Positions 11,565-23,009 of a DNA stretch of 64,000 bases are shown here, one piece after another. A program made the position numbers and the translations under genes. Positions within the stretch are counted from its first letter, which is position 1; the number at the start of each line of letters is the position of its first letter. The DNA is from Spirogloea muscicola (taxonomy: Eukaryota; Streptophyta; Zygnematophyceae; Spirogloeales; Spirogloeaceae): contig WELB01000072.1 of the NCBI GenBank assembly GCA_009602725.1, positions 502,901 to 566,900 on the forward strand, given 5' to 3'. Under the pieces are notes generated by a model that saw only the letters and a program-made list of their open reading frames with translations, was not told the DNA's origin and searched no databases.

Positions 11565-14084
11565 AGTTCAGATTCCCATGTACTCAGGCGCATAGCCTAC
11601 CACTTGATCAGGTACTTACGGGACTTACAACGACCACGGAGAATGTCCCGGTGTGGCAAAATCTCCTCCTCTTGATACTCTTGGCAAGAACGAAGGGAGG
11701 TGGGGCGGTTGGACACGGCCATCCGTACGGTATGGCTCAAGCTGAGACACATGGAGATTCCAGTGTACCGGTGTGTCAAGCTCACATGCGACCATGCCGA
11801 CCAGGCGCATACACGAAAGGTTCCAACCCACTTTAGCAGCAACTTGTGCGTACCCATAGCCCGCAAGGCTAGGTGCTTCGTGCTCAATAGCACTGGGGCA
11901 CCCACGTCGAAGGACACGTTTTGGCGACGCAGATCAGCATACTGCTTTTGCGGATTGTGAGCAATTGGCAACAATTACTGAGCTCTCCGCTGAGCCTCCA
12001 GGAGGTCACCGGTAGACCTTAATGTGGCCGGAACGCGCTCCGGCCTCCCCACTGCAAAGGTGATCGGGGATGCTGGCATACAGGAAGAAGGGTGTGGCCT
12101 GAGAAGAGTCAGGACAGGCGGTGTACTGCATACTCGCTGGAGCAGCATACCCGGCCCAGTCAGCCGGACTGGGGTTTAAACAATGCCTTAATACGTCTTT
12201 CCAACACCTACATGACCACTGTACCGAGGCGCATGCGTCTGTTACGAGATACAAGTGCGCAAGGTATTGCAGTTGGACACCATAATGGCGTCACCTCGCC
12301 ACCAGTAACCTTTTTCACATGCGACTGTGCGTGTTGTGGTTGCTCGTGCAAACCAAGGGTCTGTGCCATACCCATCACAAAGACGCACATACAGCTCAGA
12401 GAGGTTGGTGGTGCACTGCCGAGCGGCCCCACGGGCAGGCCACACGTCTGCGGTCTGAACCTTTGTGGCACACAAGACAGGCGCCACAGCAACCCCTACA
12501 ACGTTGCGGCCACCGGGTCTGCAGCATTGATACTTCCAGGGTGGTACACACACTGGATTGCAATAGTACCGCATTACGAGCTCACCAAGCCTGACGCCTG
12601 CTCTTTGCTGTTGTGTGCGAAAAACGGTCGACCGGCTAAGGCCCGTGACAACCGTATTTTCAGCACCCTTGAAATAGCATCGCCACACACGGAGGGCGTG
12701 CACAACAGCAAGGAGCTCTTGCTCCCCCCTTAGTTGAGATGCGCTTGGCAGGACTGAGCAGGCGGATCTCAACCCCTACGGGGTGACCCTCCTACAAGAG
12801 AACGGCAAATGCCGATCAAAGAGGCTTTACACAATATATGACTACAATGGAGCGCCTTCTCGAGGCAAGGCCCAAAACAGGTGGGATACTAGAACCCGTT
12901 TTGAATTTCCTCAAATGCCCGCGGGCATTTGGACGTCCACCCAGGGTTCGTCCTTACGAGTGAGCTTCGTAAGAGGAGATGTCATAGGTCCGTGTCCTTG
13001 CAGGAATCCTGACAGGAACGGGTATTCTGTGCGAATCCTCGAAATGAACGCAACTGCGGCACATTCCGTGGCACCTAGCCAGTCCTTTACGTCAATCTCT
13101 GCGGACAGATGCAGCATGATTGACTACTACTTTTGGGGTCGACGCGAAACCCGTCTTTGCCCACAATGCGCCCTACTACGGTTGACATACACCTGGCATA
13201 CAATTGATTCTCACGTCGCAAAGGCAGCACTAGCTGCAGGTGCAGTACATGATCCTCGGGTGTCATACTGACACCGGTATGTCATCCAAGTATATCAGCA
13301 CACAGTCATAGTATGGGGTCAAAGACTCCCACTGACACAGCCTGACACGGGGCTGGAAGTGTCCGAGCGGCGCACAACAAGCCCACTTCGGGACTGCCCC
13401 TGGCGTGATACAAAGTTGGTGATGACCTCAGAAGTGAGTAAGCAATACACTTGCTACTCGGAGATGATCACACAGAGCATCAATGCCCGGCGAAGGGCAC
13501 CGGTGCTTGACAAGGAGCCATCAGAGGTCGATGCTGGATGCTCATCCGATGACAACCACATTGCTTCACAAGAAAGCAATAGGTGCACCATACGGTTACG
13601 GAGGTAGGTCATTATGCCCGTACTCGAGCAAGTCCGCCACTTGGGATTGCATCTCTCAACACGCGAGAGTACTTGATCGAGACAGAGGCCAGTACGTCGG
13701 CAGAGCGCCGGACGTCATTGAGCCACAAATGAGGAGCACCCGTCCAGAGGAGTTCGGCAAATACATCTGACTACTTCGGTGACTGATTGTCAAGAGCCGC
13801 ACCAGATAAGGCAACCACACTTACTACCAGAGTCAGGGGGGCACTCTTACCCATTATCAGAATCAATTACACAGCCAAAGCTGGTTGTGTTGTGGAGGTA
13901 CGTCTTTACTAACAGCTGGCGGGGACAGAGTGCAAAGATGCTGTTCCAAAGCATCCAATACAGGTCAAGCCTTTGACTTTGGCATTCCAAGGCGGAGACA
14001 AGCACTCACCCAGAGTACTCTAGCCAGCTAGCCAGCTGCAGGCATACGATGCCGGCAGCTTTCCAGCTACAAGTGCACAGGAAC
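11565..14084 (-). pseudogene. Gypsy-B pol, heavily decayed
   Basis: Degenerate chromovirus pol of the F3 family, aligning in reverse with Gypsy-G (about 24,910-27,850). Decayed chromodomain and integrase C-terminal sequence lie at 11,580-12,060, integrase zinc domain at 12,200-12,500, RNase H at 12,600-12,900, and RT pieces at 12,950-13,700 (L-G-H-V-V type motifs destroyed). Sequence from 13,750 rightwards matches the region before RT. No frame stays open for long. The 3' end stops short of the polypurine tract, at the junction with the LTR fragment at 11,564. Confidence 0.7.
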
Positions 14085-15529
14085 TGTAACATCCCTGCCC
14101 CTAATCACACACTTAGGGTCAGAATGTCCTGGTTTGGATTCAAGCATAAAGTGTTTAGGAGACAACCTCATACAGGAGAACGCCAACGCACATACGCGCA
14201 CATAGCGCAGCGGAAGTCTTACTCTGAGGCACCGCTCTAGGGCGGTGACTCTACCCATAGACTTACAGAGAGCCGGCGGGGCCCGCAGTGACGAGCTGCG
14301 GCGACGGGCTGGGCAGCAGGCGGCAGCATCCGAGCTGTAGCATCCCTGTCCAGAGAGCGGGCGGGGCCCGCAGTGACGAGCTGCGGCGACGGGCTGGGCA
14401 TCAGGCGGCAGCAGCAGAGCTGTGGCGGCGGCGGCGGCAGCAGGCAGCAGCGGGGCTGGCTAGGCAGCAGCAGGGCTGTGTCTCTCTCGGCGTTGGTCCG
14501 ACTGAGGAGTCCGGCCGAGGCTGTAATGAAACAGCTGTCTGGTTAAGCCACATGGCTCTGTTGGCATTATATGACCGACTATTTGGGCCAGGTGACCCGC
14601 CAGCTGGCTGGCCGGGAAGTGGCCCGCCCGGGTGCGGGCCCCGCCGGTCCCGAATTACCCTTCGCCAAGGTCCGCCCTTTCAAGGGTGGTCAAGGGTGGA
14701 CCGTTGGCATGCCGCAAGGCGGGCCTTGGGGCGAACCTGCTCACACCCCTGGAGGGGGGGGGTGGCATGGGGAAGCACCAAGGAGCCTCAGGGGCTGAGG
14801 CTCATCAATCAGTTCGAGCCGAGGAAGCCTTGGAGCAAGCAGCCTTGCCGCTGCTCGCCGCCGCAGCCGCCGCGGCACTGCGCTGCGGGGCCTGCTGCGC
14901 CGGCCTGCGCCCAGGAGGTGGAGTCGCCGTCAAGGCGGCGCCACAGGGCCTGTCTTCCGCTGCGCTATGCGCTAGTGCTTCCTTGTGTAGTGGGTTGGCC
15001 CCTAAACCCCCTATGAGCGAATACAATAAGGACTCTCTCCCTCTAACTGCGTGTTCAGGGCGAGATTCACTACAGAGGCCCACTACTCATAGCGTTTCTC
15101 CTGCCATCCCTCCCCTGAGGGTGTGACGAGGCCTGCCCCCAGGGCCCTCCCCAGGAGGGGCGGGCCGGACAGAGGGGGACACGAAGCGATGCCCGTTGGG
15201 CGGCACAAGGGCGACGCGAAGCGTCGCCCTGGGCGGTACAAAGGAGACGTGAAGCGGCACCTAAGGTGGCACAAGGGAGACGCGAAGCGGCGCCTTGGGC
15301 GGCACAAAGGGGACGCGAAGCATCGCACAGAAGAGGACGCGAAACGGCGCCTCCTGGCGGTGCACGTGGGTGCACGTGCGGTACGAAGCCGGGGACCTCG
15401 GACCGTACTTAGCTGCTCATACGGTGAGCAAAGCTACCCGTACCGTTTGGGACTTCCAAACGGTAGACAAGATACGATCATGTAAGGTTACCAGCACCGT
15501 TAGCATTCTGAAACGGACGGAACGTTACC
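14085..15529 (-). repeat. Solo F3-type LTR in Gypsy-B, split by an F1 LTR
   Basis: On the minus strand it starts near GGTAACGTTCCG (15,529) and ends GATGTTACA (14,085). Flanks ggaac and ggaaa are a decayed 5-bp duplication; uninterrupted Gypsy-G has ggaat there (reverse complement, near 24,955). Confidence 0.75.
14522..15074 (+). repeat. Solo F1 LTR inside the F3 solo LTR
   Basis: 553 bp, TGTAATGAAACAGC to GATTCACTACA. Exact duplication gaggc at 14,517-14,521 and 15,075-15,079. Confidence 0.9.
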
Positions 15530-15582
15530 GGAAAACTCAGCACTTAGCTGGGCGAATGGTGCAATTTTCGCTACCCAGCAAG

Positions 15583-16098
15583 TGTAATGAAACAGCCGTC
15601 TGGTTAAGCCACACGGCTCTGTTGGCATTACATGACCGACTATTTGGGCCAGGTGACCCTCCACCTGGCTGGCCGGGCAAGTGGCCCGTCCGGGGGCGGG
15701 TTCCGCCCGTCCCGAAATACCCCTCGCCAAGATCAAGGGAGGATCTTTGGGCCAGCCGCAAGGCGGGCCTTGGGGCGCACCTGCTCACACCCCTGGAGGG
15801 GGGGTGGCACGGGGAAGCACCAAGGAGCCTCAGGGGCTGAGGCTCATCAATCAGTTCGAGCCCGGGAAGCCTCGGAGCAGCCTTGCCGCTGCTCGCCGCC
15901 GCAGCCGCCGCGGCACTGCGCTGCGGGGCCTGCTGCGCCGGCCTGCGCCCAGGAGGTGGAGTCGCCGTCAAGGCGGCGCCACAGGGCCTGTCTTCCGCTG
16001 CACTATGCGCTAGTGCTTCCTTGTGTGCTTCCCCCTATGCTCGAATACAATAAGGACTCTCTCATTCTAACTGCGTGTTCAGGGCGAGATTCTCTACA
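15583..16098 (+). repeat. Gypsy-A 5' LTR (F1)
   Basis: 516 bp, TGTAATGAAACAGCCG to GATTCTCTACA, followed by the primer-binding site. It retains a stretch of roughly 60 bp that the 3' LTR has lost. Confidence 0.9.
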
Positions 16099-16588
16099 AT
16101 TTGATATCAGAGGTGGTCTTTCATCCATCGCGCTTGTGATTTCTTGTGCTTGCTGATGATGTAAGGATCTCCTTGATATTCTGGCCTGACTTTTTCTGTC
16201 AAAGTTGAAGTGCTTGCCAGACGGTCCGTGGGACGGCTCCACTGAAGCGCCGGGTGCTGCGTCATCCTTGCGCCGTGGGCCGGCGACCAACGCCAGATTG
16301 CGGACTGATCCTCCAGGACCACTTGCTGTGTTTGCTCCTCTTGAGGTGAAGCTTGAGCTTGCAGCTTTGTGTGGTGAGGTCAGTCGTGTGACCAGCGTTG
16401 CTCGCGAGCATCGGTCTTGGTCACATCGCGGCTGTCTGCCTCCCTGCTGATTGAGGTGTGGACTTGTGCGCTGCCTTGCGTGCTCGCTCGCTGCTGCGAC
16501 AGTCTTGTGATGTCTTGTATTGCAGTATGGAGGGTGTAAATAGCTGACTGTCGGAGCTGAATTGATCCTTCAGTGTCCCTCAGACAGA
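16099..16588 (+). other. Gypsy-A leader and primer-binding site
   Basis: ATTTGATATCAGAGG (16,099-16,113) resembles the initiator tRNA-Met complement TGGTATCAGAG with one change. About 490 nt of leader follow before gag. Confidence 0.65.
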
Positions 16589-18215
16589 ATGACTTCACCT
16601 ACCTCCAGCGCAAGATCCAGCCGTCCTCGGACGGCAGCGCGGTCGGCTGTGGATGCAGCGGCTGCAGCGCGGTCAGCTGTGGATGCAGCGGCTGCTGTCG
16701 AGCGGTCGGCTGTAGATGCAGCAGCTGCAGAGGCGCGGTCAGCTGCGGATGCAGCGACTGCCGTGGAGCGGTCGGCTATGGATGCAGCGGCTGCAGCGCG
16801 GTCGGCTGTGGATGCAGCGGCTGCAGAGCGGTCAGCTGTGGATGCAGCGGCTGCTGGGCGGTCAGCTGTGGATGCAGCGGCTGGGGCGGTCGGCTGTGGA
16901 TGCAGCAGCTGCAGGGCGGTCGGCTGTGGATGCAGCGGCTGCAGCGCGGTCGGCTGTGGATGCAGCGGCTGCAGGGCGGTCGGCTGTGGATGCAGCGGCT
17001 GCGGCAGGGCCAGATACTGCGGATGCAGTGGCTGCTGCGGGGCAAGCCCTGGAGGGGCATGTCGAGCTGGGAGCCGGAGGCCTGGAGGGCTTGTCGGCTG
17101 GGGACCTGCACCGTGTTGCACTCTTACGCAGGACCTGGCGGCAGTCCAGGCTGCAATAGACCCAGTTCCGAAGGGGCTCTACCGCCTGCTTGAGCGGATG
17201 TGCACGGAGCCCCGCACCTTCATTGCCAAGCTCCGCGCGGGACAACGGCATGCGCAAAAGACCGATGCCGCGGGGCATCTGGTGTGCAGGAGTAGTGGCA
17301 ACCCTACGCATGGCCTTGCCCAGGCCCACGCCCCAGAGCTCTACTCCGGTCGTGACCACCTGGGTGGACTGAAGCCCTGGCTCAGCAAGATGTTGGAGTG
17401 GCTCACTCCATTGCTGATGGAGCATGCTCAGGAGCTGCTCAGCACGCCGGACATTGGGCGTGGCAAACGTCCCCTGCTGGAGGCCGGGGATCTGCAGAAG
17501 CAGAGCGGGGCAGGAAGAGGGTTAACCCTAAGGAGGGCTCTAACGCTCCTTCCCATGGCGGATTTCAGCCACGCGTGACAGGTGCTGGCCCGCGAATGGA
17601 AGGAGGTGGTGGCTGCTATGGCTGCGGCGCCAAGGGCCACCTGCTCAGGGACTGCCTGGCGGCAGGTCCGTCTCCATCGAGGCCACGTCTTCAGCGCCCG
17701 ATAGGCCGGGACAAGGCCAGCTTCAAGAGGAAGCTTGAGTGCCTGACCCTTGCCTCTGAGAGCCACATCATCCAGCCAGACGCACTTGAGCTGTTTGATC
17801 TTGCTGGCATTGCTTGCCCGCCAACCGTGCCGGTTGTGCGCTCCATATCTGCTTCGTTGCAAGGCTTGGAGGCCGGAGGGCCTCTATTTGTGTGGGTTGC
17901 CCACAATGATTTGCAAATGGCTGCTGATATTTACTTGAGCTGGCCTGAGAGCCGTAAGGCTGAAGAAATGCTGTTCTTCATTGTGCCGCAGAAGCGCGGC
18001 GTAACTAGTCGAGCTCCGCTGGGGCTGGACCTGCTGTGCTCGCACGAGGCAGGTCACACGCTCCTCAGGCGTAGCGTCGATGCTTATGAGCATAGGCCTT
18101 ACCCGACTGCGGTTAGGGTCTACATTGCTCGCACCCCATTCCTGGGCAGCGTCCATGGTGGACATACTATGCTTTTGAGGGGCTGGTTGCTACGGCACCA
18201 GCTAGGTTCCTCGTA
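16589..18215 (+). pseudogene. Gypsy-A gag
   Basis: Start ATG at 16,589, matching the gag starts of Gypsy-1 and Gypsy-E. The N-terminal half (about 16,630-17,015) is a run of some dozen near-decapeptide repeats R-S-A-V-D-A-A-A-A-x; a frameshift breaks it near 16,880. Most of the capsid is deleted near 17,400, where W-L-S-K-M-L-E-W joins the E-H-A-Q-E-L-L segment. The nucleocapsid zinc knuckle is intact (C-Y-G-C, then H and C, 17,614-17,654), and the frame stays open from about 17,400 to 18,216. The C-terminal part leads into the protease. Confidence 0.8.
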
Positions 18216-19441
18216 GACTCAGGGGCCTCAGCGTCCTTCGTGAGTAGGGATTTGGTCTGCTCCGCTGGCTTGCATTTGCAAGCAGACGGTCTATCTAGAG
18301 TGACATAGGCCGATGCCATCCCACCAATGTGCTGGGTTTGTGCTCAACTCCAATTCGCATTCAGCAATATAAAGCGGAGGTGCTTTGCCACGCAATTGCG
18401 TTGTCTGTCGCCTTTGATGTCATATTGGGAGATGACTGGCTTCGTGCCACATCAGCATGCCTTGACTATGAACACCGAAGTTGCACGGTACAACGTGGCG
18501 CACGGCGCCTTGTCCTATGCAAGCAGCTTCCCTGTGCACCGCCGCTGGCGGCAGGTGCGTCCATTCTGCTATCTGCCATGCAGATGAAGCGGCTGATTCA
18601 CAAGAACACTGTCGAGATGGCATTTGTTGTGATGGTGGCGTTCAATGCTGACGAGTCCAAGCCTCACTTGTGTGTAAATGCTGCGGATTCACATGGCGGG
18701 GTCCTTGATAAGCTGCTGGATGATTTTGCGGACGTGTTTTCCCGACTCTCTTCCGGACGGTCTACCTCCTCACCAAGGTGTGGCTCATACAATCCCATTG
18801 GAGCCAGCGCTCTCACCCGCCTTACCGTCCCATGTACCGGCTCAGTCCTCTCTAATTTCATGAGGTGCAATCCCAGGTCAAGGACCTGCTGGCGAAGGGC
18901 TACATTGAGGCCTCTCAGTCGCCATACGGAGCACCCACTCTCAATGTCAAAGAGAAGGATGGCACTCTACGGATGTGCATCGACTATCGGGCTTTGGGTA
19001 AGCTTACAATCAAGACCCAAAATCCCTTGCCTCGAATAGATGATCTGTTCGATTGGCTCGCAGGGGCTACGGTGTTTAGCTCCCTGGACCTGGCAAGTGG
19101 GTATCGTCAAATCCGAACCACGCCTGCAGATGTTCGGAAGTCAGCGTTTCGGACGCCGCTTGGACATTTTCAGTTCAAAGTGCTGAGCTTTGCTTTAGCC
19201 AATGCACCAGCGACTCCAGGCGGTGATGTCGAGGGTCTTTGGCCCGTTGCTCAATTATTTTGAGCTGGTTTACTTGGATGACATCCTGGTATTCAGCAAA
19301 ACACCTGAGGATCACGCGAAGCACCTGCGCCAAGTGCTGCAGCTGCTGCGTGACAATCACTTGTACGTAAAGCGGTGTAAGTGCGCATTTAAGCAGCCAA
19401 AATTGACATACCTCGGGGATGTCGTGGGCAAGGACGGCATA
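18216..19441 (+). pseudogene. Gypsy-A protease and RT, first part
   Basis: The protease D-S-G triad is intact at 18,216-18,224. RT enters at about 18,865 with [15 protein letters not shown] and [10 protein letters not shown] motifs. Y-L-D-D is intact at 19,271-19,282. Frameshifts lie near 18,305, 18,760 and 19,215. RT is cut after V-G-K-D-G by the LTR at 19,442 and resumes at 20,888 (I-R-V-D-P-K-K-T). Confidence 0.85.
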
Positions 19442-20887
19442 TGTAATGAAACAGCCGTCTGGTTAAGCCAAATGTCTCTGTTAGCATTACATGACCGAAT
19501 ATTTGGGCCAGGTGCCCTGCCAGCTGCCAGGCTGGCTGGCCGGTGGCCCGCCCGGGTGCGGGTCCCGCCCGTCCGGAAATACCCCTCAAGGATCCGCCCG
19601 GCCAAGGGAGGATCTTTGGGCCTGCCGCAAGGCGGGCCTTGGGGCGAACCTGCTCACACCCCTGGAGGGGGGGTGGCACGGGGAAGCACCAAGGAGCCTC
19701 AGGGGCAGAGGCTCCACAACCAGTTCGAGCCGAGGAAGCCCAGGAGCAGCCTTGCCGCTGCTCGCCGCCGCAGCCGCCGCCGCACTGCGCTGCGGGGCCT
19801 GCTGCGCCGGCCTGCGCCCAGGAGCTGGAGTCGCCGTCGAGGCGGCGCCACAGGAACTGTCTTCCGCTGCGCTATGCGCTAGTGCTTCCTTGTGTAGTGG
19901 GTTGGCTCCTAAACCCCCTATGCTCGAATACAATAAGGACTCTCTCTGTAACGTACCCGCCGTTACGGGACGCTTAACTCCGAGTTAAGCGCTACTGTGT
20001 AACCAACTGACGCGCAAGTGCCTGACGCGTACGACGCGCATGTGACGCGCGAGTGACCCACGCGAGGTGACGCGCGGTGTGACGCGCCTGTCAGCGATGT
20101 GGCGCACAGGCGCGCCGCCTCCAGCAGAGGTGGCGAATCCTGGGCTTCCGGAGAGAAGCTCCTCGGCATATTCCGGAATCTGCCGACACACCCGTAATGA
20201 CGTGTATGTGACACGTGTGGCGCGCCCGTGACGCCGCGCCACACCCGTGACGCACTGGCGGCGCCGCAAGCCGGCGCCGCAGGGCGCCGCTCGGCGGCGC
20301 CGCAGGCTGGCCGCCGATTGCCCGCCATTGGTCGCCACTGGCCGCCACTTCCAGAAGGAAGCCGCGTGGCCTGGCCACGTACTAGATTCCCCTTGTCAGG
20401 CCCGCCTTCCCGAGGTGGGCCCTGAGACGAACCTCCCAGAGACCCCTGGGGAGGGTGGCACGTGAAGCACTACAAGTAGGGCTGAGGGCAGACTCGGGTA
20501 ACTCGGTCAACCTCAGTGAAGCCCGCGAGAGAGTGGCGCAGCCCTGCTGCCGCCTGCTGCCGCAGCCCGCCGACGCAGCCCTGCTGCTGCCTGCTGCCGC
20601 AGCCCGTCGCCGCATCCCGTCGTGGCGGATCTTCATCGGCTCTCTGTGAGTAAGACTGTGATCGCAGTCGCTGGCCCGCACTTGAGAGGTGAGCTGCTGA
20701 CTGTCGGCAGCATCTCAGGCCAAGACTTCCGCACTGTGATACACGTGGTGCTTCGCTGTGCTGGGGTTTGTCTCAAAACCCCAACGACCGAACTCAATCA
20801 GGACATAACTGACCCTCGACTGTGTCTTAAGGGTCAGGAATGCTTCACTCTCCCTCTAACTGCGTGTTCAGGGCGAGATTCGTTACA
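19442..20887 (+). repeat. Solo F1 LTR in Gypsy-A RT, split by an F2 LTR
   Basis: TGTAATGAAACAGCC to GATTCGTTACA. Exact duplication gcata at 19,437-19,441 and 20,888-20,892. Removing it restores the RT reading across the junction. Confidence 0.92.
19947..20847 (+). repeat. Solo F2 LTR inside the F1 solo LTR
   Basis: 901 bp, TGTAACGTACCCGCC to GGAATGCTTCA. Exact duplication ctctc at 19,942-19,946 and 20,848-20,852. The rejoined F1 sequence agrees with the uninterrupted LTR near 15,035. This is the innermost level of the nest. Confidence 0.92.
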
Positions 20888-22164
20888 GCATACGTGTTGA
20901 TCCCAAGAAGACTTCAGTCGTACGGGATTACATTGTGCTCCTTTCTGGGCTTTGCAAACTACTTTCGAAAGTTCCTACAAGGCTATGGGAACTTGGCACT
21001 TCCTCTTACGAAGTTGACTCGTAAGGACGTACCTTGAATATGGTCGTCCGAAAGCCAGAGTGCATTTGAGGGAATCCAGCAGGCGCTAACGTCTCCGCCT
21101 GTGCTGGCCTTTCCTCGTGGAGGCGTGCCATATGAGCTTATGAACTTACAATAAAAAAGGCATAGCAGAAGGGGGGTTCGAACTCGCTGCGATGCCTCTT
21201 TGACCGGCATTGGTGCCGTGCTCTTGCAAGAGGGTCACCCGTTAGCGTTTGAGAGTCGCCTACTGATACCTGCAGAGCGAAATTACACTACGGGCGAGCA
21301 GGAATTGCTGGCTGTGGTGCACGCCTTACGTGTCTGGCGTTGCTACCTGGAAGGTGTGGCATTTACGGTTGTCACGGATCATTGCCCGTCGACATATTTC
21401 CACACACAGCAGCATTTGACTCGGCGTCAAGCTCGATGGTCGGAGTGCATTGCACAATTCGACTTCCAGTGGATTTATCGCCCTGGACGTCTTAATGTTG
21501 CGGACCCTGTGAGTCGCCACATTAGCGGCGCTGCTGCTTTGGCCACCTTGAATGCTTCTGGAGTGCGGGCTGCTGGATTGCGTCCGACTCGTCAAGCTTC
21601 TGAGCTACCCACGGAAGACCTCTCTGAGCTCTCTCTATGTCCGTATCCGTCAAGGGTATGGCACCGATCCGTGGTTTGCTGCGGCCGCCAACGTGAGCAC
21701 CCTCACTGATGAGAAAGGCTTTTGGTGGCAAGGTGACGCTATTGTGGTCCCGGACTGCAATGCCTTGCGCACTGACATCATGCAGGAGCTGCATGATCCC
21801 CCTTACAGTGGTCATCTGGGAGTGGGCAAAACCAAAAAGGCTGTGCGCCGCCTCTTTTGGTGGCAGGGCTTTTCAGCCCAAGTGCGCGGTTTTGTGGTCA
21901 GTTGTGCCACCTGCCAGCGTACTAAGGCAATTTCCGGCAAGCCTGCCGGATTAGTTCAGCCCTTGCAGATTCCGGAGCGGAATTGGTCTGATGTCAGTGT
22001 GAATTTCATCACACAATTGCCTAAGACGCGGAACGGCTATGATGCTATTGTCGTCTTTGTGGATCGCTTGAGTAACATGGTGCATTTTGCTCCCACAACT
22101 ACGCGGGTTGCTGCGAAGGATTTCGCTGGCATCTTTGTGGATAAGTTGTGGAAATTGCATGGAG
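20888..22164 (+). pseudogene. Gypsy-A RT end, RNase H and integrase first part
   Basis: RT thumb remnants (20,888-21,040, with a short deletion after S-V-V-R-D), RNase H (21,050-21,500; D-A-S-L-T-G-I-G-A-V-L and T-T-G-E-Q-E-L-L) and integrase. The zinc domain (about 21,770-21,930) has both His and both Cys. In the core the first catalytic Asp is Asn (V-N-F-I, near 22,000). A short duplication shifts frame near 21,630, and a 48-nt foreign segment sits in RNase H (21,139-21,186). The integrase is cut after K-L-H-G by Gypsy-G. Confidence 0.85.
21139..21186. other. 48-nt foreign insert in the RNase H region
   Basis: Compared with the same region of Gypsy-E (about 47,130-47,150, reverse), three bases (cgt) are replaced by 48 nt rich in A and G. 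The insert ends in GGTTCGAACTC, which resembles a tRNA T-arm or B box. No terminal structure or duplication is visible, so repair filler is the simplest reading. Confidence 0.6.
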
Positions 22165-22996
22165 TGTAACGTTCCCTCCGTTTAAGAGTACCAACGGTGC
22201 CGGTAACATTACATGATTGTATCGTATCTACCCTTTGTGAGTCCCAAACGGTACTGGTATCTTTGCTCCACTGTATGTAGCTAAGTACGGTTTGAGGTCC
22301 CGGGCTCCGTACCACGTGCGCACCCCTCGGGCCCACGCCCTGCGGGCGGGCCGGCCGGGTGGCCAGCTCGCCTGGCCTCATGGCCTCATGGCCACCGTCC
22401 TCATGGCCTCAGTCCCTTGGCCCCGTGAACCAGGCTCTTGGCCTGGCGCGCCACCTCCTTGGCGCTAGTCCCTTGGACTCGTGCTACAGGCCTCTGGTCC
22501 TGTGCGCCAGTCGTGTCCCCTTGTCAGGTCCGCCCCTCCGGGGAGGACCTTGGGGGCGACCCTCGTCACACCCTCAGGGGAGGGGTGGCGGATGGAACGC
22601 TTATCAGTAGTAGGCAGAGGCCAGACTCGGGAGTCGGACCCGTGACACCAAGAGAGGCACAGCCCTGCTGCTGCCTGCTGCCGCAGTCGCCGCCACAGCT
22701 CTGCTGCTGCCGCCTGCTGCCCAGCCCGTCGCCGCAGCTCGTCGCTGCAGGCCTCGGCGGCTCTCTGTAAGTACCATGGCCGCGCCCCTTGCGGGGACAG
22801 CTGCTGACCCTCGGTGAGTCGCCGCATTCCGGCGGTGCCTCAGGGTAAGACTTCCGCTGCGCTCTGTGCGCGTACGGGTGCGCTGTGTGCGCTGGCGTTC
22901 CACTCTGTAAGGGGGTTGTCTTCAAAACACCCTATGTCCAAAACCCAAACAGGACATTCTGACCCTAACTGTGTGATTAGGAACAGAGATGTCACA
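22165..22996 (+). repeat. Gypsy-G 5' LTR (F3)
   Basis: 832 bp, TGTAACGTTCCCTCCG to CAGAGATGTCACA. About 35 bp longer than the 3' LTR, mainly from an extra stretch of the GCTGCTGCC-rich segment near 22,680-22,715. Confidence 0.92.
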
Positions 22997-22997
22997 C

Positions 22998-23009
22998 TGG
23001 TATCAGAGG
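22998..23009 (+). other. Gypsy-G primer-binding site
   Basis: TGGTATCAGAGG starts two bases after the LTR and matches the 3' end of initiator tRNA-Met. Confidence 0.8.

Noticed and set aside
14900-15000. Long open frames inside the LTRs (GC-rich Ala/Arg/Pro translations), repeated at every F1 and F2 LTR
   Set aside because: They occur on both strands in the GC-rich LTR body, shift between copies and match no family. They follow from base composition.
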